This document shows positions 1 through 9,870 of a stretch of DNA of 32,312 nucleotides, piece after piece. Both the position numbers and the translations under genes were made by a program. Below the pieces are notes generated by a model. The model saw nothing but the letters and a program-made list of their open reading frames with translations, had not been told where the DNA came from and did no database searches. Position 1 is the first letter of the stretch; the number at the start of each line of letters is the position of its first letter. This DNA is from Clostridia bacterium (lineage in GTDB: Bacteria; Bacillota; Clostridia; Oscillospirales; CAG-272), in the NCBI GenBank assembly GCA_017507145.1, contig JAFWBJ010000085.1, forward strand, positions 1-32,312, written 5' to 3'.

Positions 1-15
1 AAAATCCCATGCAGG

Positions 16-83
16 AAAGTTTTAGGCAGGGAAGGGGGTGTGGGGGAGGGGAGGCCTTTTTCAAAAGGTCTCCCCTCCCCCAC
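16..83 (-). repeat. Dispersed two-hairpin repeat, copy 1 (3' of uvrA)
   Basis: A long inverted repeat (arms about 40-59 and 64-83, roughly 20 paired bases, 2-4 base loop) begins 5 bases after the uvrA stop codon. It is followed by the AAACTTT motif (plus-strand AAAGTTTT at 16-23) shared with the copies at 3673 and 22627. The tip has the same CTTTT-GAAA-AAGG character as the other copies. The smaller GC hairpin next to the stop codon in the other copies is not visible here. It probably acts as a transcript end or stabilising structure for uvrA, but it lacks a clean U-tract. Confidence 0.75.
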
Positions 84-87
84 GGTC

Positions 88-2913
88 TTACCTCACCAAC
101 CATTTCCGCAAATACTGCCCGGTAAATGACCCAGGCACCTCTGCAACCTCCTCGGGGGTGCCGCGTGCGATAATCTCGCCGCCGCGGTCGCCTCCCTCGG
201 GGCCGAGGTCGATGATATAGTCGGCCGTCTTGATGACGTCCAGATTGTGTTCGATGACAAGCAGTGTGTTGCCGCCCGCGCAGAGCCGGTCGAGTACCTC
301 GAGCAGCTTGGCCACGTCGGCAGTGTGCAGGCCGGTGGTCGGCTCGTCGAGAATATAGATAGTGCGGCCGGTCGAGCGGCGGGCAAGCTCAGTGGCCAGC
401 TTGACGCGCTGCGCCTCGCCGCCCGACAGCTCGGTCGAGGACTGGCCGATCTTGATATATCCCAGCCCCACATCATAGAGCGTCTGCAGCTTGCGGGTGA
501 TCTTGGGCAGACCATCGAAGAAGGAAAGTCCCTCTTCCACCGTCATCTCCAGCACCTCGTAGATATTCTTCCCCTTGTAGCGCACCTCCAGCGTGTCGCG
601 GTTGTAGCGGCGTCCGTGGCAGACATCGCAGGCGATATAGACGTCAGGCAGGAAGTGCATCTCGATCTTCTTCACGCCGTCGCCCTCACAGGCCTCGCAT
701 CGGCCGCCCTTGACGTTGAAGGAGAACCGACCCGACTTGTAGCCCCGCGCCTTCGCATCCGGCGTCTGTGCGAAGAGCTCGCGAATGTCGGTGAACAAGC
801 CGGTGTACGTGGCGGGATTGGAGCGCGGTGTGCGGCCGATCGGGGACTGGTCGATACAGATAACCTTGTCCAGATGCTCGATGCCTTCGACCTTTTTGTG
901 CCGGCCGGGGAAGGTGTTGGCGCGGTTGAGCTTGTCGGCCAGCACCGGGTACAGGATGCCGTTGACCAGCGAAGATTTGCCCGAGCCCGATACGCCGGTG
1001 ACACAGACAAAGCACCCCAGCGGAATGTCAACGTCCAGGTCCTTGAGGTTGTTCATCTGCGCACCTTTGATGCGCAGAAACTCCCCGTTGCCGGGCCGGC
1101 GATGCTCGGGGACCGGAATGCGGCGGCGGCCGGCGAGATAGTCTCCGGTCAGCGAGCCTTCGGCCTGCATAATCTCGGCCGGCGTCCCGGCTGCCACAAC
1201 TCTGCCGCCGTGCACACCGGCGCCCGGCCCGATATCTACGATAAAGTCGGCCGCTTCCATCGTTTCCTCGTCATGCTCGACCACGATGACCGAGTTGCCA
1301 AGGTCTCGCAGCTGCTTGAGGGTGGCAATCAAGCGCCCGTTGTCGCGCTGGTGCAGGCCGATGCTGGGCTCGTCGAGAATGTAGAGCACGCCTACCAGTG
1401 AAGAGCCGATCTGGGTAGCCAGGCGGATACGCTGAGCCTCACCGCCCGACAGCGAGCCGGCGCGGCGGGCGAGGGTGAGGTAGCCAAGGCCGACACTCAC
1501 AAGGAAGCGCAGACGTGCGCGGATCTCTTTCAGAATCTCACGTGCGATCATCGCCTCGCTTTCGGTCAGCGTCAGCGATTCGACAAATTCAAGCGCCCGT
1601 GCGATGGAGAGCTGGCAGAAATCATCGATGCCAAGCCCGCCAACCGTGACGGCCAGCACATTGTCGTTGAGCCGCTTGCCGTGGCACTTGGGGCAGGGTG
1701 CTTCTTCGAGGAAGGCGTCGTAATAGTCGTTGCCCGACTGATTCAGTCTCTGCTCCATCATGGCCATCAAGCCGGGGAAGGGGACGGTCTGATGGTGCGC
1801 CGCCCCGCCGAAGAAGCGGGTAATGGTGTACTTCTCGTCGCCCGATCCCTCGAAAAGCACGCGGCGTGCTTCCTCCGAAAAATCGCAGACCGGCATGTCC
1901 AGCGTGAATCCGAAGCGGCGGCCAACCGCCTCAAAAAGCGGCCCGTTCCAACTCTCCTCCTCCAGCGTCTTGAAGCCGTTGACGGCAATTGCTCCCTCGC
2001 GCAGTGACAGCGTGTCATCCGGCAGAATCTTCTCGCGCGAGATGCGGCGCAGAACGCCAAGCCCCGCACAGTGCGGGCAGGCGCCGGCCGGATTGTTGAA
2101 GGAGAACATCCGGGGCTCCAGCTCGGTGAAGGAGATACCGTGTTCCTCGCAGGCATACTTCTGCGAGAATGCCATTTCCTCCCCCTCTCCCTCGCGCGGG
2201 ACCGTGAGGATGATTAGGTTGCCATCGGTCAGCGCCAGGGCCGTCTCCACCGAGTCGGACAGGCGCGACTGCAGATCGGCGCGCATGACCAGACGGTCAA
2301 CGACGATCTCGATGCTGTGCTTTTTGTTCTTGTCGAGCGAAATGGTTTCACTCAGTTCCCACATGTTGCCGTCCACCCGGACGCGGACATAGCCCGACTT
2401 GCGGGCGCTCTCAAACACTTTCTCATGGCGCCCCTTTTCGGCACGCACCACCGGCGCCAGGACCATGAACCGCGTTCCTTCAGGCAGCATCATAATGCGG
2501 TCGATGATCTGGTCGATTGACTGCTGGCGAATCTCCTTGCCGCAGACCGGACAGTGCGGAATACCGATGCGGGCATAAAGCAGACGCAGATAGTCGTAGA
2601 TCTCGGTGACCGTGCCGACCGTCGAGCGCGGATTCTTTGAGGTCGTCTTCTGGTCAATCGAAATCGCGGGCGAAAGCCCCTCGATCGAATCAAGGTCCGG
2701 CTTGTCCAGCTGACCCAAAAACATGCGCGCGTAGGAAGACAGCGATTCGACGAAGCGCCGGTGTCCCTCGGCATAGATCGTGTCAAAGGCCAGCGATGAC
2801 TTGCCCGAGCCGGAGAGGCCGGTAAAGACAACCAGCTGATTGCGCGGGATCGTTACATCGATATTTTTAAGGTTGTTGACGCGCACACCGCGCAGGATAA
2901 GATCGGTCTGCAT
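88..2913 (-). CDS. uvrA: UvrABC excinuclease subunit A
   Basis: This is the ATP-dependent damage-recognition subunit of nucleotide excision repair; it loads UvrB on lesions in the cytoplasm. The 941-residue protein has the usual UvrA length and two ABC modules. Walker A1 (TGLSGSGKS) is at residues 31-39 and Walker A2 (GVSGSGKSS) near 640. Two LSGGEAQR signatures lie near 486 and 828, each followed by an ILDEP Walker B. CxxC pairs form the zinc modules ([16 protein letters not shown] with CDVCHGRR). The open frame extends 56 codons further upstream through the CPBP gene. The ATG at 2913 is chosen because GGAG lies 7 bases before it and [18 protein letters not shown] is the typical start. It lies 40 bases after the CPBP protease gene, so it is probably co-transcribed with it. 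Confidence 0.97.
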   Translation of the reverse strand: MQTDLILRGVRVNNLKNIDVTIPRNQLVVFTGLSGSGKSSLAFDTIYAEGHRRFVESLSSYARMFLGQLDKPDLDSIEGLSPAISIDQKTTSKNPRSTVGTVTEIYDYLRLLYARIGIPHCPVCGKEIRQQSIDQIIDRIMMLPEGTRFMVLAPVVRAEKGRHEKVFESARKSGYVRVRVDGNMWELSETISLDKNKKHSIEIVVDRLVMRADLQSRLSDSVETALALTDGNLIILTVPREGEGEEMAFSQKYACEEHGISFTELEPRMFSFNNPAGACPHCAGLGVLRRISREKILPDDTLSLREGAIAVNGFKTLEEESWNGPLFEAVGRRFGFTLDMPVCDFSEEARRVLFEGSGDEKYTITRFFGGAAHHQTVPFPGLMAMMEQRLNQSGNDYYDAFLEEAPCPKCHGKRLNDNVLAVTVGGLGIDDFCQLSIARALEFVESLTLTESEAMIAREILKEIRARLRFLVSVGLGYLTLARRAGSLSGGEAQRIRLATQIGSSLVGVLYILDEPSIGLHQRDNGRLIATLKQLRDLGNSVIVVEHDEETMEAADFIVDIGPGAGVHGGRVVAAGTPAEIMQAEGSLTGDYLAGRRRIPVPEHRRPGNGEFLRIKGAQMNNLKDLDVDIPLGCFVCVTGVSGSGKSSLVNGILYPVLADKLNRANTFPGRHKKVEGIEHLDKVICIDQSPIGRTPRSNPATYTGLFTDIRELFAQTPDAKARGYKSGRFSFNVKGGRCEACEGDGVKKIEMHFLPDVYIACDVCHGRRYNRDTLEVRYKGKNIYEVLEMTVEEGLSFFDGLPKITRKLQTLYDVGLGYIKIGQSSTELSGGEAQRVKLATELARRSTGRTIYILDEPTTGLHTADVAKLLEVLDRLCAGGNTLLVIEHNLDVIKTADYIIDLGPEGGDRGGEIIARGTPEEVAEVPGSFTGQYLRKWLVR

Positions 2914-2953
2914 ATTGTTCTCCGTTATCGTATATCGTAAAATTCGGTCGGCT

Positions 2954-3640
2954 TCACGCCGCCGCAAAGAGAATAAACCCAATGGTGTTGATGGCCAGAT
3001 TGGCGCAGAGATGGACCAGCCACGACGGCCAGATGCACCGGGAGGCCTCGTTGAGCCGGTTGAAAATCCACCCGCCCACAAACAGGGCCGCCAGAATCAG
3101 CGCAATCAGCGCAGGAGAGCCCCAGCCGAACATCATGGCAATATGATACAGCGCAAACAGCGCCGCACTGAAACCGTGCGCCAACCACCTCGGCGCCCCG
3201 TCAAGCAGGCCGAGGAAAAGAAACCCGCGGAAGAAAAACTCCTCCAACAGCGAGTTGACAAACGAAATGTAGAGCGCCACAAAGGCAAAATTCGCCCCCG
3301 TTACGCCGACATTTTCGGTCAGCGCGCCGGTGATGGCCGTCAGATCAAAGAACCGCCCGAGCGTAAAATAACCGCCCAGAATCACCGCCAGCACACCAAG
3401 CCCCAGCCAAACCGCACGGATAAGCGCCCGCCGATCCGGCCGAAACAGCCTCGGCAATGCCCGAAGTGCATCCCGTGCACCAAATGCCGCAGCCGCCACC
3501 GGCAGCACCAAAAACAGTGCCATCTTAACCGCTGACTTCACCCAGTACCCAGGCTGCCAAAGCCCGTCCACCAGCGCCATCGCTGTGCAGCCCAAGAGGC
3601 CCGCGAGCATAATCACCCAATGCTTTTTCGTCATCTTCAT
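2954..3640 (-). CDS. CPBP family intramembrane metalloprotease
   Basis: This is a 228-residue polytopic membrane protein of the CPBP (CAAX protease and bacteriocin-processing; Abi) family. The hallmark motifs are present: EEFFFR at residues 133-138, a histidine in ALYHI at 166 and another at 210 (HLCANL). These are the expected metal and catalytic residues of type II CAAX-like proteases. About six hydrophobic segments are visible, the first at residues 8-24. Family members process peptides or confer bacteriocin self-immunity; the substrate here cannot be read. It sits between uvrB and uvrA on the same strand, which is not a functional match, so it may be a passenger in the repair block. The start is supported by AGGG about 10 bases upstream. 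Confidence 0.88.
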   Translation of the reverse strand: MKMTKKHWVIMLAGLLGCTAMALVDGLWQPGYWVKSAVKMALFLVLPVAAAAFGARDALRALPRLFRPDRRALIRAVWLGLGVLAVILGGYFTLGRFFDLTAITGALTENVGVTGANFAFVALYISFVNSLLEEFFFRGFLFLGLLDGAPRWLAHGFSAALFALYHIAMMFGWGSPALIALILAALFVGGWIFNRLNEASRCIWPSWLVHLCANLAINTIGFILFAAA

Positions 3641-3672
3641 TTCTCGATATCCCTAACTCAAAACAGTTGTAT

Positions 3673-3744
3673 GAAAGTTTTTGAAGAGTCCAGAGGGACT
3701 TTTTTCAAAAAGTCCCTCTGGTGGGGTCTGGGGCAAAGCCCCAG
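3673..3744 (-). repeat. Dispersed two-hairpin repeat, copy 2 (3' of uvrB)
   Basis: Reading in the uvrB direction, the first element after the stop codon is a small hairpin, CTGGGGC-TTT-GCCCCAG (3728-3744). Next come CCCCACC and a second hairpin with CCAGAGGGACTTTTT arms (3690-3721), then the tail AAAAACTTTC. Organisation and tail match the copy after dapA. It probably forms the end of the radC-uvrB transcript or a processing point before the CPBP gene. Confidence 0.85.
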
Positions 3745-3749
3745 TTCTC

Positions 3750-5738
3750 TCACCCCTTCAGCGCCTTAATCCTGTCACGCAGGAAGGCGGCTTGCTCAAA
3801 CTCAAGCTTCCGTGCCGCTTCCTTCATCTCTGCGGTCAGCTGCTCGATCAGCTTCTCGCGCTCGGCGGCGGTCAGTTTGGCCTTGGGCTTGGCCGCCAGT
3901 GCCGTCTTGCCCTTATTCCCCTTCTTGCGGTCATCTTCACCGCGGCCGATGTCAATGACATCGCGAATGCCCTTGATGATGGTCTTGGGCACAATGCCGT
4001 GCGCGGCGTTGTAAGCCGCCTGAATTGCCCGGCGGCGGTTGGTCTCGTCAATGGCCGCCTGCATCGAGCGGGTTACCTCGTTGCCGTAAAGAATAACTTT
4101 GCCCTCGGCATTGCGCGCCGCACGGCCAATGGTCTGGATCAGCGACGTCTCAGAGCGCAAAAGCCCCTCCTTGTCGGCATCCAGCACCGCCACCAGCGAC
4201 ACCTCGGGAATGTCCAATCCTTCGCGCAGCAGATTGATGCCGACCAGCACGTCAAAGACCCCCATGCGCAGATCGCGGATGATTTCCATGCGCTCCATCG
4301 TGTCGACGTTGAAGTGGATGTACCGCACCCGAATGCCGGTGTTTTCCAGATATTCAGTCAGATCCTCGGCCATCTTCTTGGTCAACGTGGTGACCAGTAC
4401 GCGCTCCTGCTTCTCGACCCGCACGCGGATCTCGCCCAGCAGATCGTCCACCTGGCCGTCCACCGGACGCACCTCCACCTCGGGATCAAGCAAGCCGGTC
4501 GGACGGATAATCTGCTCAACCGTCTGCTCGCCGTGCTCCTTCTCGTATGCGGCGGGGGTCGCGCTCACAAAGATCGCCTGGTTGATTTTCGACTCAAACT
4601 CCTCAAAAAACAGCGGCCGGTTGTCATACGCCGAAGGCAGACGGAAGCCGAAATCGACCAGATTCCGCTTGCGCGCTGTGTCGCCGCCGCTCATGCCCCG
4701 CACCTGCGGGAGGGTCACATGCGACTCGTCCACAAACAGCAGAAAATCATCGGGAAAATAATCCAGCAGCGTGTACGGCGTCGAGCCCACCGGCCGCCCC
4801 GCCAGCACCCGCGAGTAGTTCTCGACCCCCGAACAGAAGCCGATTTCGCGCAGCATCTCAAGGTCGTATTTCGTCCGCTCCTCAATGCGCTGCGCCTCCA
4901 GCAGCTTGTCATTGGCGCGGAAATAAGCCACGCGCTCCTCCATCTCGCGCTCAATCTCCTCCAGCGCCGCTTCGCGCTTGGCGTCAGAGACAGCGTAGTG
5001 CGTCGCGGGGTAGATCGCAGCATAGTTCAGCTCGCGGATCAACTCGCCGGTGAGGGTGTTGATCTCGCTGACCCGGTCGATCTCGTCACCGAAAAATTCT
5101 ACGCGAATGGCGTTCTCGCCCGACGACGCGGGGAAAATTTCTACGGTGTCCCCGCGCACGCGGAACTTGTCGCGCACAAAATTGATGTCGTTGCGCTCAT
5201 AGCTGATGGCGATCAGCCGCCGGATCAGCGTGTCGCGTGACATCGCCATGCCCGGCCGCACCGCCAGCACCAGCGCGCGATACTCCTCCGGGTCGCCCAG
5301 CGAGTAGATGCAGGACACCGACGCCACGATGATGACATCCCGCCGCTCGAACAGCGCGGATGTCGCGCTGTGGCGCAGTTTGTCAATCTCGTCGTTGATC
5401 AGCGCGTCCTTTTCGATATACATATCTTTGCCCGGAATATACGCCTCGGGCTGGTAATAGTCATAGTAAGAGACGAAATACTCCACCGCGTTGTCGGGAA
5501 AAAATTCGCGGAACTCGGAGCAAAGCTGAGCGGCCAGCGTCTTGTTGTGTGCCAGCACCAGCGTCGGCCGGTTGACCCGCGCGATGACGTTGGCCATCGT
5601 AAAAGTCTTGCCCGAACCGGTGACACCAAGCAGATTCTGCATCCGCATCCCCGCCTCGACGCCCGCGACGAGGGCATCGATGGCCTCGGGCTGGTCGCCG
5701 GTGGGGCGGAAATCGCTTTTCAAACGGAACTGATTCAT
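3750..5738 (-). CDS. uvrB: UvrABC excinuclease subunit B
   Basis: UvrB is the DNA-damage verification helicase of nucleotide excision repair; it receives DNA from UvrA and recruits UvrC. The 662 residues match the family length. Visible motifs are Walker [10 protein letters not shown] at 38-46, the damage-probing beta-hairpin region [20 protein letters not shown] at about 91-110, FVDESH near 335, the helicase motif QTIGRAARN near 540, and a C-terminal UVR helix pair at about 627-662 that binds UvrA or UvrC. Its ATG overlaps the radC stop as ATGA, with GGAG about 8 bases upstream inside radC, implying translational coupling. UvrC is not in the window. Confidence 0.98.
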   Translation of the reverse strand: MNQFRLKSDFRPTGDQPEAIDALVAGVEAGMRMQNLLGVTGSGKTFTMANVIARVNRPTLVLAHNKTLAAQLCSEFREFFPDNAVEYFVSYYDYYQPEAYIPGKDMYIEKDALINDEIDKLRHSATSALFERRDVIIVASVSCIYSLGDPEEYRALVLAVRPGMAMSRDTLIRRLIAISYERNDINFVRDKFRVRGDTVEIFPASSGENAIRVEFFGDEIDRVSEINTLTGELIRELNYAAIYPATHYAVSDAKREAALEEIEREMEERVAYFRANDKLLEAQRIEERTKYDLEMLREIGFCSGVENYSRVLAGRPVGSTPYTLLDYFPDDFLLFVDESHVTLPQVRGMSGGDTARKRNLVDFGFRLPSAYDNRPLFFEEFESKINQAIFVSATPAAYEKEHGEQTVEQIIRPTGLLDPEVEVRPVDGQVDDLLGEIRVRVEKQERVLVTTLTKKMAEDLTEYLENTGIRVRYIHFNVDTMERMEIIRDLRMGVFDVLVGINLLREGLDIPEVSLVAVLDADKEGLLRSETSLIQTIGRAARNAEGKVILYGNEVTRSMQAAIDETNRRRAIQAAYNAAHGIVPKTIIKGIRDVIDIGRGEDDRKKGNKGKTALAAKPKAKLTAAEREKLIEQLTAEMKEAARKLEFEQAAFLRDRIKALKG

Positions 5739-6487
5739 GTCAGCATCTCCGTCTTTGGGGATGCATAAAAACTGCGCGCGTCAAAGGCCGGGAGCGCCGC
5801 CATGCGGTCATGGTGGTTCTCCTGCATGAGTATCGGCGTAGCGCGGTTGCCGGCGATGATGAAATGCTCAAGCAGTGGAATGCCGGCCATGTCCAGCGCG
5901 GCGGCAAGCTGGCGTGTGGTAGAGAGATCATCCCCGGAGGGAATCGCGATCCCGCCCGGGTGATTGTGTGCCAGAACCGCGCAGTTTGCCTTGGCGGCAA
6001 TGGTGCGCTCGATCAGGGTGCGCACCGAGACCACAGCCGAGCTGATCGAGCCGCGGTGCAGTTCCTCAAATGCGAGCAGGTTCATTTTCCCGCCGAACAG
6101 CAGAAGCGTAACCGACTCATAATCGATACCGATGTAGTGGCGGATGAGCAATTCTTTGATCTTGTCGGCCGTATCGTAGCATTTGACCGGTTCAGCTTCG
6201 GCCATGAGGTAAGCCTTGGCCAGCTCGGGGATCAGCTTGAGCAGGGAAGCGGTATGTGCACCAATGCCGGGGACGGCCATCAGTGCCTCGCTGTCTGCAT
6301 CGCAAATACCGGCGATCGAGCCGAAGCGGCGGATGAGTTCATGGGCAAGGAGATTGAGATCGCCTTGCGGAATAGCATAACAAAGCAACAGTTCAATCTG
6401 CTCGTGTGGCTCCAGACTGGATAATCCATAGGTCAGTGCGCGGTTCTTCAGTCTCTGACGGTGTCCGATATGCGGGTTCTCTGACAT
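5735..6487 (-). CDS. radC: RadC family JAB/MPN-domain protein
   Basis: This 250-residue RadC-family protein has an N-terminal helix-hairpin-helix region (residues 25-90, with VPGIG at 72-76) and a C-terminal JAMM/MPN domain. The metal motif reads HNHPGG at 174-179 with an aspartate at 187 (SGDD), the intact pattern of a zinc-dependent MPN fold. Despite the name, a repair function for RadC has not held up in E. coli, so its biochemical role is uncertain. It is the first gene of the unit and overlaps uvrB by 4 bases. AAGGAGAC lies 7 bases before the ATG. A perfect sigma-A promoter is at 6529-6557. Confidence 0.93.
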   Translation of the reverse strand: MSENPHIGHRQRLKNRALTYGLSSLEPHEQIELLLCYAIPQGDLNLLAHELIRRFGSIAGICDADSEALMAVPGIGAHTASLLKLIPELAKAYLMAEAEPVKCYDTADKIKELLIRHYIGIDYESVTLLLFGGKMNLLAFEELHRGSISSAVVSVRTLIERTIAAKANCAVLAHNHPGGIAIPSGDDLSTTRQLAAALDMAGIPLLEHFIIAGNRATPILMQENHHDRMAALPAFDARSFYASPKTEMLT

Positions 6488-6512
6488 TGTGGTGTCTCCT
6501 TATGCGATAAAT

Positions 6513-6524
6513 ATACATATGTAT
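6513..6524. promoter_or_regulatory. 12-bp palindrome at the radC-uvrB transcription start
   Basis: ATACATATGTAT is a perfect 12-base palindrome lying 5-16 bases downstream of the radC -10 box, where RNA polymerase would begin transcription. Its ACATATGT core is the same as the core of the Firmicutes LexA box (CGAACATATGTTCG), but the outer bases differ. It could be an operator for an SOS-type or other repressor; the assignment is tentative. Confidence 0.4.
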
Positions 6525-6528
6525 CTTC

Positions 6529-6557
6529 ATTATATCACGTCAGATGCATGATGTCAA
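6529..6557 (-). promoter_or_regulatory. Sigma-A promoter of radC-uvrB
   Basis: Both hexamers are perfect consensus on the minus strand: TTGACA (6552-6557), a 17-base spacer and TATAAT (6529-6534). It lies about 42 bases before the radC start codon. Such a strong promoter in front of repair genes would need a repressor if the operon is damage-inducible. Confidence 0.9.
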
Positions 6558-6707
6558 GAAAAGTTTGTTCCGATAAAGGAAATAATTTTTGTTGAAAAAT
6601 CGCAGAAATTGGCTGTAAAATTTCAAAAAAGGAACCGATTGGTTGTTTTGCACAGTGCATACCCGTCTGCGGCCGATAAAGTTTTTTTGAAAATTCTCAC
6701 TTTTCCC

Positions 6708-6736
6708 TTGATTCCTGCGCGAAAAATCGGTATACT
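6708..6736 (+). promoter_or_regulatory. Sigma-A promoter of gpmI
   Basis: TTGATT (6708-6713), a 17-base spacer and TATACT (6731-6736) precede gpmI with a leader of about 40 bases. The 295-base gap between radC and gpmI thus holds two divergent promoters and no further gene that I can see. Confidence 0.8.
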
Positions 6737-6782
6737 ATTACTATATGCATATTTCGATCATTTTTTCGGAGGAACGCTTTTT

Positions 6783-8435
6783 ATGAACAACAAACTTAAC
6801 CCCATCTCCTCGTTTGCCGGCATTGAAGGCCCTGTGCTGACCATCGTCATGGACGGCATCGGCATCGCACCCGCCTGCGCCGGCAACGCTGTCACCGAAG
6901 CCTATACCCCCACCCTCGATCGCCTCATGAAGAACTACCCCATGGTCGCCCTCAAGGCACACGGCACCGCTGTCGGTCTGCCCTCTGACGATGACATGGG
7001 CAACTCCGAGGTCGGCCACAATGCCCTTGGCGCAGGTCAGGTCTTCGCACAGGGTGCCAAGCTGGTCACCCAGTCGATCGAGACCGGCAAGATGTTCGCG
7101 TCCGACACCTGGAAGACCCTTATTGCCAACGTCAAGGCCAATGCCTCCACCCTGCATTTCCTCGGCCTCTTCTCGGACGGCAACGTCCACTCTCACCTCG
7201 ATCACCTCAAGGCCATGCTCAAGCAGGCCAAGGCTGAGGGCGTGGCCAAGGTCCGCGTCCACATCCTGCTCGACGGCCGCGATGTCGGCGAGACCTCGGC
7301 GCTTGAGTATGTCGAGCCCTTCGAAGCCTTCCTCGCTGAGCTGCGCGATGGCAGCTTCGACATCAAGATCGCCTCGGGCGGCGGCCGCATGAAGATCACC
7401 ATGGACCGCTATGAGGCCGACTGGAGCATGGTTGAGCTGGGCTGGAAGACCCACGTCCTGGGTGAAGGCCGTCAGTTTGCCTGCGCCGCCGATGCCATCA
7501 ACACCTACCGCGCTGAGTACGGCGTCATCGACCAGGATCTGCCTCCCTTCGTTATCGCGGAGGACGGCAAGCCTGTCGGCACCGTCGAGGACGGCGACAG
7601 CTTCATCTTCTACAACTTCCGCGGCGACCGCTCTATCGAGATCTCCAAGGCCTTCGACGACGCCGACTTCACCAAGTTCGACCGCGTCCGTTACCCCAAG
7701 GTCGTCTACGCCGGTATGCTTGAGTATGACGGCGACCTGCACATCCCCTCCCGCTACCTGGTCAATCCCCCCGAGATCACCAATACCATGGGTGAGTACC
7801 TTGCCAACACCGGCGTCAGCCAGCTGGCTATCTCCGAGACCCAGAAGTATGGCCATGTGACCTATTTCTGGAACGGCAACAAGTCGGGCAAGTTCTCCGA
7901 GGAGCTCGAGACCTATATCGAGATCCCCTCCGATGTCGTGCCCTTCGAGCAGCGCCCCTGGATGAAGTGCGCTGAGATCACTGACAAGCTCATCGAGTGC
8001 CTGGAGAGCGGCAAGTACCGTTATCTGCGCGTCAATTTCCCCAACGGCGACATGGTTGGCCACACCGGCTCGCTTGCCGCTACCCGCTGCTCGGTCGAGG
8101 CACTTGACCTGCAGCTGGCCCGCATCCTCACTGTAGTCGATAAGCTGAAGGGCGCCGCCCTCATCACTGCCGACCACGGCAACGCCGACGAGATGTGCGA
8201 GATGGATAAGAAGACCGGCCAGCCCAAGACTGATAAAGCCGGCAACCTCAAGGCCAAGACCAGCCACACCCTCAACGCCGTTCCCTGCATCATCTACGAC
8301 AACTACTCGGCCGACCGCTATACGCTGAAGACCGAGGGCTCTTACGGCCTCTCCAATGTTGCAGCCACGATGGTCAATCTGCTCGGCTACGAAGCCCCTG
8401 CCATGTGGGATGCTTCGATGATCGAAATCAAGTAA
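6783..8435 (+). CDS. gpmI: 2,3-bisphosphoglycerate-independent phosphoglycerate mutase
   Basis: This manganese-dependent enzyme interconverts 3- and 2-phosphoglycerate in glycolysis. The 550 residues are slightly longer than the common 510. Metal and catalytic motifs are visible: TIVMDGIGIAP with Asp24, MGNSEVGHNALGAGQ with the phospho-acceptor Ser75, and TADHGNADEM near 462. The frame is open for 58 codons further upstream. The ATG at 6783 is chosen because CGGAGGAA lies 10 bases before it, the promoter lies further upstream at 6708-6736, and homology-like sequence begins only after it. Codons are strongly C-ending and regular, consistent with high expression. It has its own promoter and is followed by a hairpin, so it is probably monocistronic. 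Confidence 0.97.
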   Translation: MNNKLNPISSFAGIEGPVLTIVMDGIGIAPACAGNAVTEAYTPTLDRLMKNYPMVALKAHGTAVGLPSDDDMGNSEVGHNALGAGQVFAQGAKLVTQSIETGKMFASDTWKTLIANVKANASTLHFLGLFSDGNVHSHLDHLKAMLKQAKAEGVAKVRVHILLDGRDVGETSALEYVEPFEAFLAELRDGSFDIKIASGGGRMKITMDRYEADWSMVELGWKTHVLGEGRQFACAADAINTYRAEYGVIDQDLPPFVIAEDGKPVGTVEDGDSFIFYNFRGDRSIEISKAFDDADFTKFDRVRYPKVVYAGMLEYDGDLHIPSRYLVNPPEITNTMGEYLANTGVSQLAISETQKYGHVTYFWNGNKSGKFSEELETYIEIPSDVVPFEQRPWMKCAEITDKLIECLESGKYRYLRVNFPNGDMVGHTGSLAATRCSVEALDLQLARILTVVDKLKGAALITADHGNADEMCEMDKKTGQPKTDKAGNLKAKTSHTLNAVPCIIYDNYSADRYTLKTEGSYGLSNVAATMVNLLGYEAPAMWDASMIEIK

Positions 8436-8457
8436 TTACCGAACCAAGCTTTCCCCG

Positions 8458-8486
8458 GCAATCGGCATCACAGCGGTGCCGATTGC
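8458..8486 (+). terminator. Hairpin after gpmI
   Basis: A perfect 10-base stem, GCAATCGGCA / TGCCGATTGC, with a 9-base loop begins 22 bases after the gpmI stop. The following sequence (CCTGTTATTT) is only weakly U-rich, so termination may be partial and allow read-through into the permease gene. Confidence 0.55.
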
Positions 8487-8531
8487 CCTGTTATTTCACG
8501 AAAGGATGTCTTCGGACAGTTGGTTTGATTT

Positions 8532-9812
8532 ATGTTATTTGCCATCATCCTCTTCGCTGTTACTTATGTGCTCATGCTGACCTTCAGCCGCTGGCGCCCG
8601 CTGATCGCGCTGGCATCCGGTGTGATTTTCATCGCATTCGGCATGCTCCCCCTGAATGGAATCTTAGGCGCGCTGGACTTCAACGTTCTGCTCATGATCG
8701 CCGGTACGATGGGCCTGGTTCAGCTCTTTATTGACTCCAAGATGCCCAATTTGCTGGCCGATGCGATCATGGCAAAGGTGCCGAATATCCAGTGGGCAGC
8801 GGTCTGCCTTGCGCTCTTTGCCGGCATCATTTCGGCCTTCGTGGACAACGTGGCCACCGTGCTGATGATTGCCCCCGTTGCCATGGCCGTGTGCAAGAAG
8901 CTGAATACCAACCCCGTTCCTGTGATCATCGGTATCGCGGTTTCTTCCAACCTGCAGGGCGCCGCTACGCTGGTCGGCGATACTACCGCCATCATGCTCG
9001 GCTCCTCGCTGAATATGAGCTTCCTTGATTTCTTCTGGTATCAGGGCAAGCCCTCCATCTTCTTTGCGGTTGAATTGGGTGCGGTGATTGCTGCCGTGAT
9101 CCTCTACTTTATCTTCCGCAAAGAAAAAGATCCCATCCCCAAGATCGGCGAGATGACCAAGGTCACCGATTACGTCCCCACCGTTCTGCTGCTGGGCGCG
9201 ATCGGTCTGCTGGCCTGCGCTTCCTTTGCGCCGGAAAGCTGGGACCTCCCGGATGAGATCAACGGTATCATCTGCTGCTCGCTGATGGTTGTCGGTCTGA
9301 TCTATAACTTCTGCAAGGGAAAGAAACTCTCCGCCATCACCGGTCCCCTCAAGGCCATCGACTTCGAGACGCTTGGCCTGCTGGTTGGTCTCTTCCTGAT
9401 GATCGGCGGTCTGGAGCAAGAGGGCGTAATCGACGCCCTGGGCGGCCTCCTGGCTAAGCTGGGCGGTGATAGCCCCTTCATGATGTACACCATCATCGTC
9501 TGGGCTTCTGTGGTGATCTCCGCGTTCATCGACAATATCCCCTATGTTGCCACGATGCTCCCGGTTATCGCCGTGCTGGGAACCAACATGGGCATCGACC
9601 CCACCCCCCTGTACTTCGGCCTGCTCTCGGGCGCAACCCTCGGCGGCAACTGCACCCCCATCGGCGCGTCGGCCAACATCACCGGTATCGGTATCCTTCG
9701 CCGCGATGGCCAGACAGTCAAGAACAGCGACTTCTTCCGCATCGGTATCCCCTTCACCCTGGCAGCCATCGTCCCCGCCTACATCTACATCTGGCTTGTC
9801 TACGGTGTATAA
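8532..9812 (+). CDS. ArsB/NhaD/SLC13-type (ion transporter superfamily) permease
   Basis: This 426-residue integral membrane protein has about 11-12 hydrophobic segments and an internal repeat typical of the ion-transporter superfamily: FVDNVATVLMIAPV in the first half is mirrored by FIDNIPYVATMLPV in the second. SSNLQGAATLVGD and GGNCTPIGASANI form the two re-entrant substrate loops. Relatives carry arsenite, sodium/proton, citrate or dicarboxylates; the substrate cannot be decided. An in-frame TGA at 8526 fixes the ATG at 8532 as the earliest ATG, yet the best ribosome site (AAAGGA, 8501-8506) is 25 bases away. Translation is therefore probably weak or coupled. It follows gpmI by 96 bases. 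Confidence 0.88.
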   Translation: MLFAIILFAVTYVLMLTFSRWRPLIALASGVIFIAFGMLPLNGILGALDFNVLLMIAGTMGLVQLFIDSKMPNLLADAIMAKVPNIQWAAVCLALFAGIISAFVDNVATVLMIAPVAMAVCKKLNTNPVPVIIGIAVSSNLQGAATLVGDTTAIMLGSSLNMSFLDFFWYQGKPSIFFAVELGAVIAAVILYFIFRKEKDPIPKIGEMTKVTDYVPTVLLLGAIGLLACASFAPESWDLPDEINGIICCSLMVVGLIYNFCKGKKLSAITGPLKAIDFETLGLLVGLFLMIGGLEQEGVIDALGGLLAKLGGDSPFMMYTIIVWASVVISAFIDNIPYVATMLPVIAVLGTNMGIDPTPLYFGLLSGATLGGNCTPIGASANITGIGILRRDGQTVKNSDFFRIGIPFTLAAIVPAYIYIWLVYGV

Positions 9813-9827
9813 CCGCAACATAAACCA

Positions 9828-9868
9828 AAAGCCTGTCGTCCAACTCCGGCCGACCGGCTTTCTTTTTT
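9828..9868 (+). terminator. Intrinsic terminator of the permease gene
   Basis: AAAGCCTGTCG and CGACCGGCTTT form an 11-base stem with one mismatch, followed directly by CTTTTTTT. It begins 16 bases after the permease stop. Confidence 0.85.
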
Positions 9869-9870
9869 TG

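Noticed and set aside
3681..5240. 519-residue plus-strand frame opposite uvrB
   Set aside because: UvrB is unambiguous on the other strand; the product resembles no family.
6741..8267. 508-residue open frame on the minus strand opposite gpmI
   Set aside because: It mirrors the gpmI coding frame and has a low-complexity Gly/Val/Asp-rich product with no start site or family.
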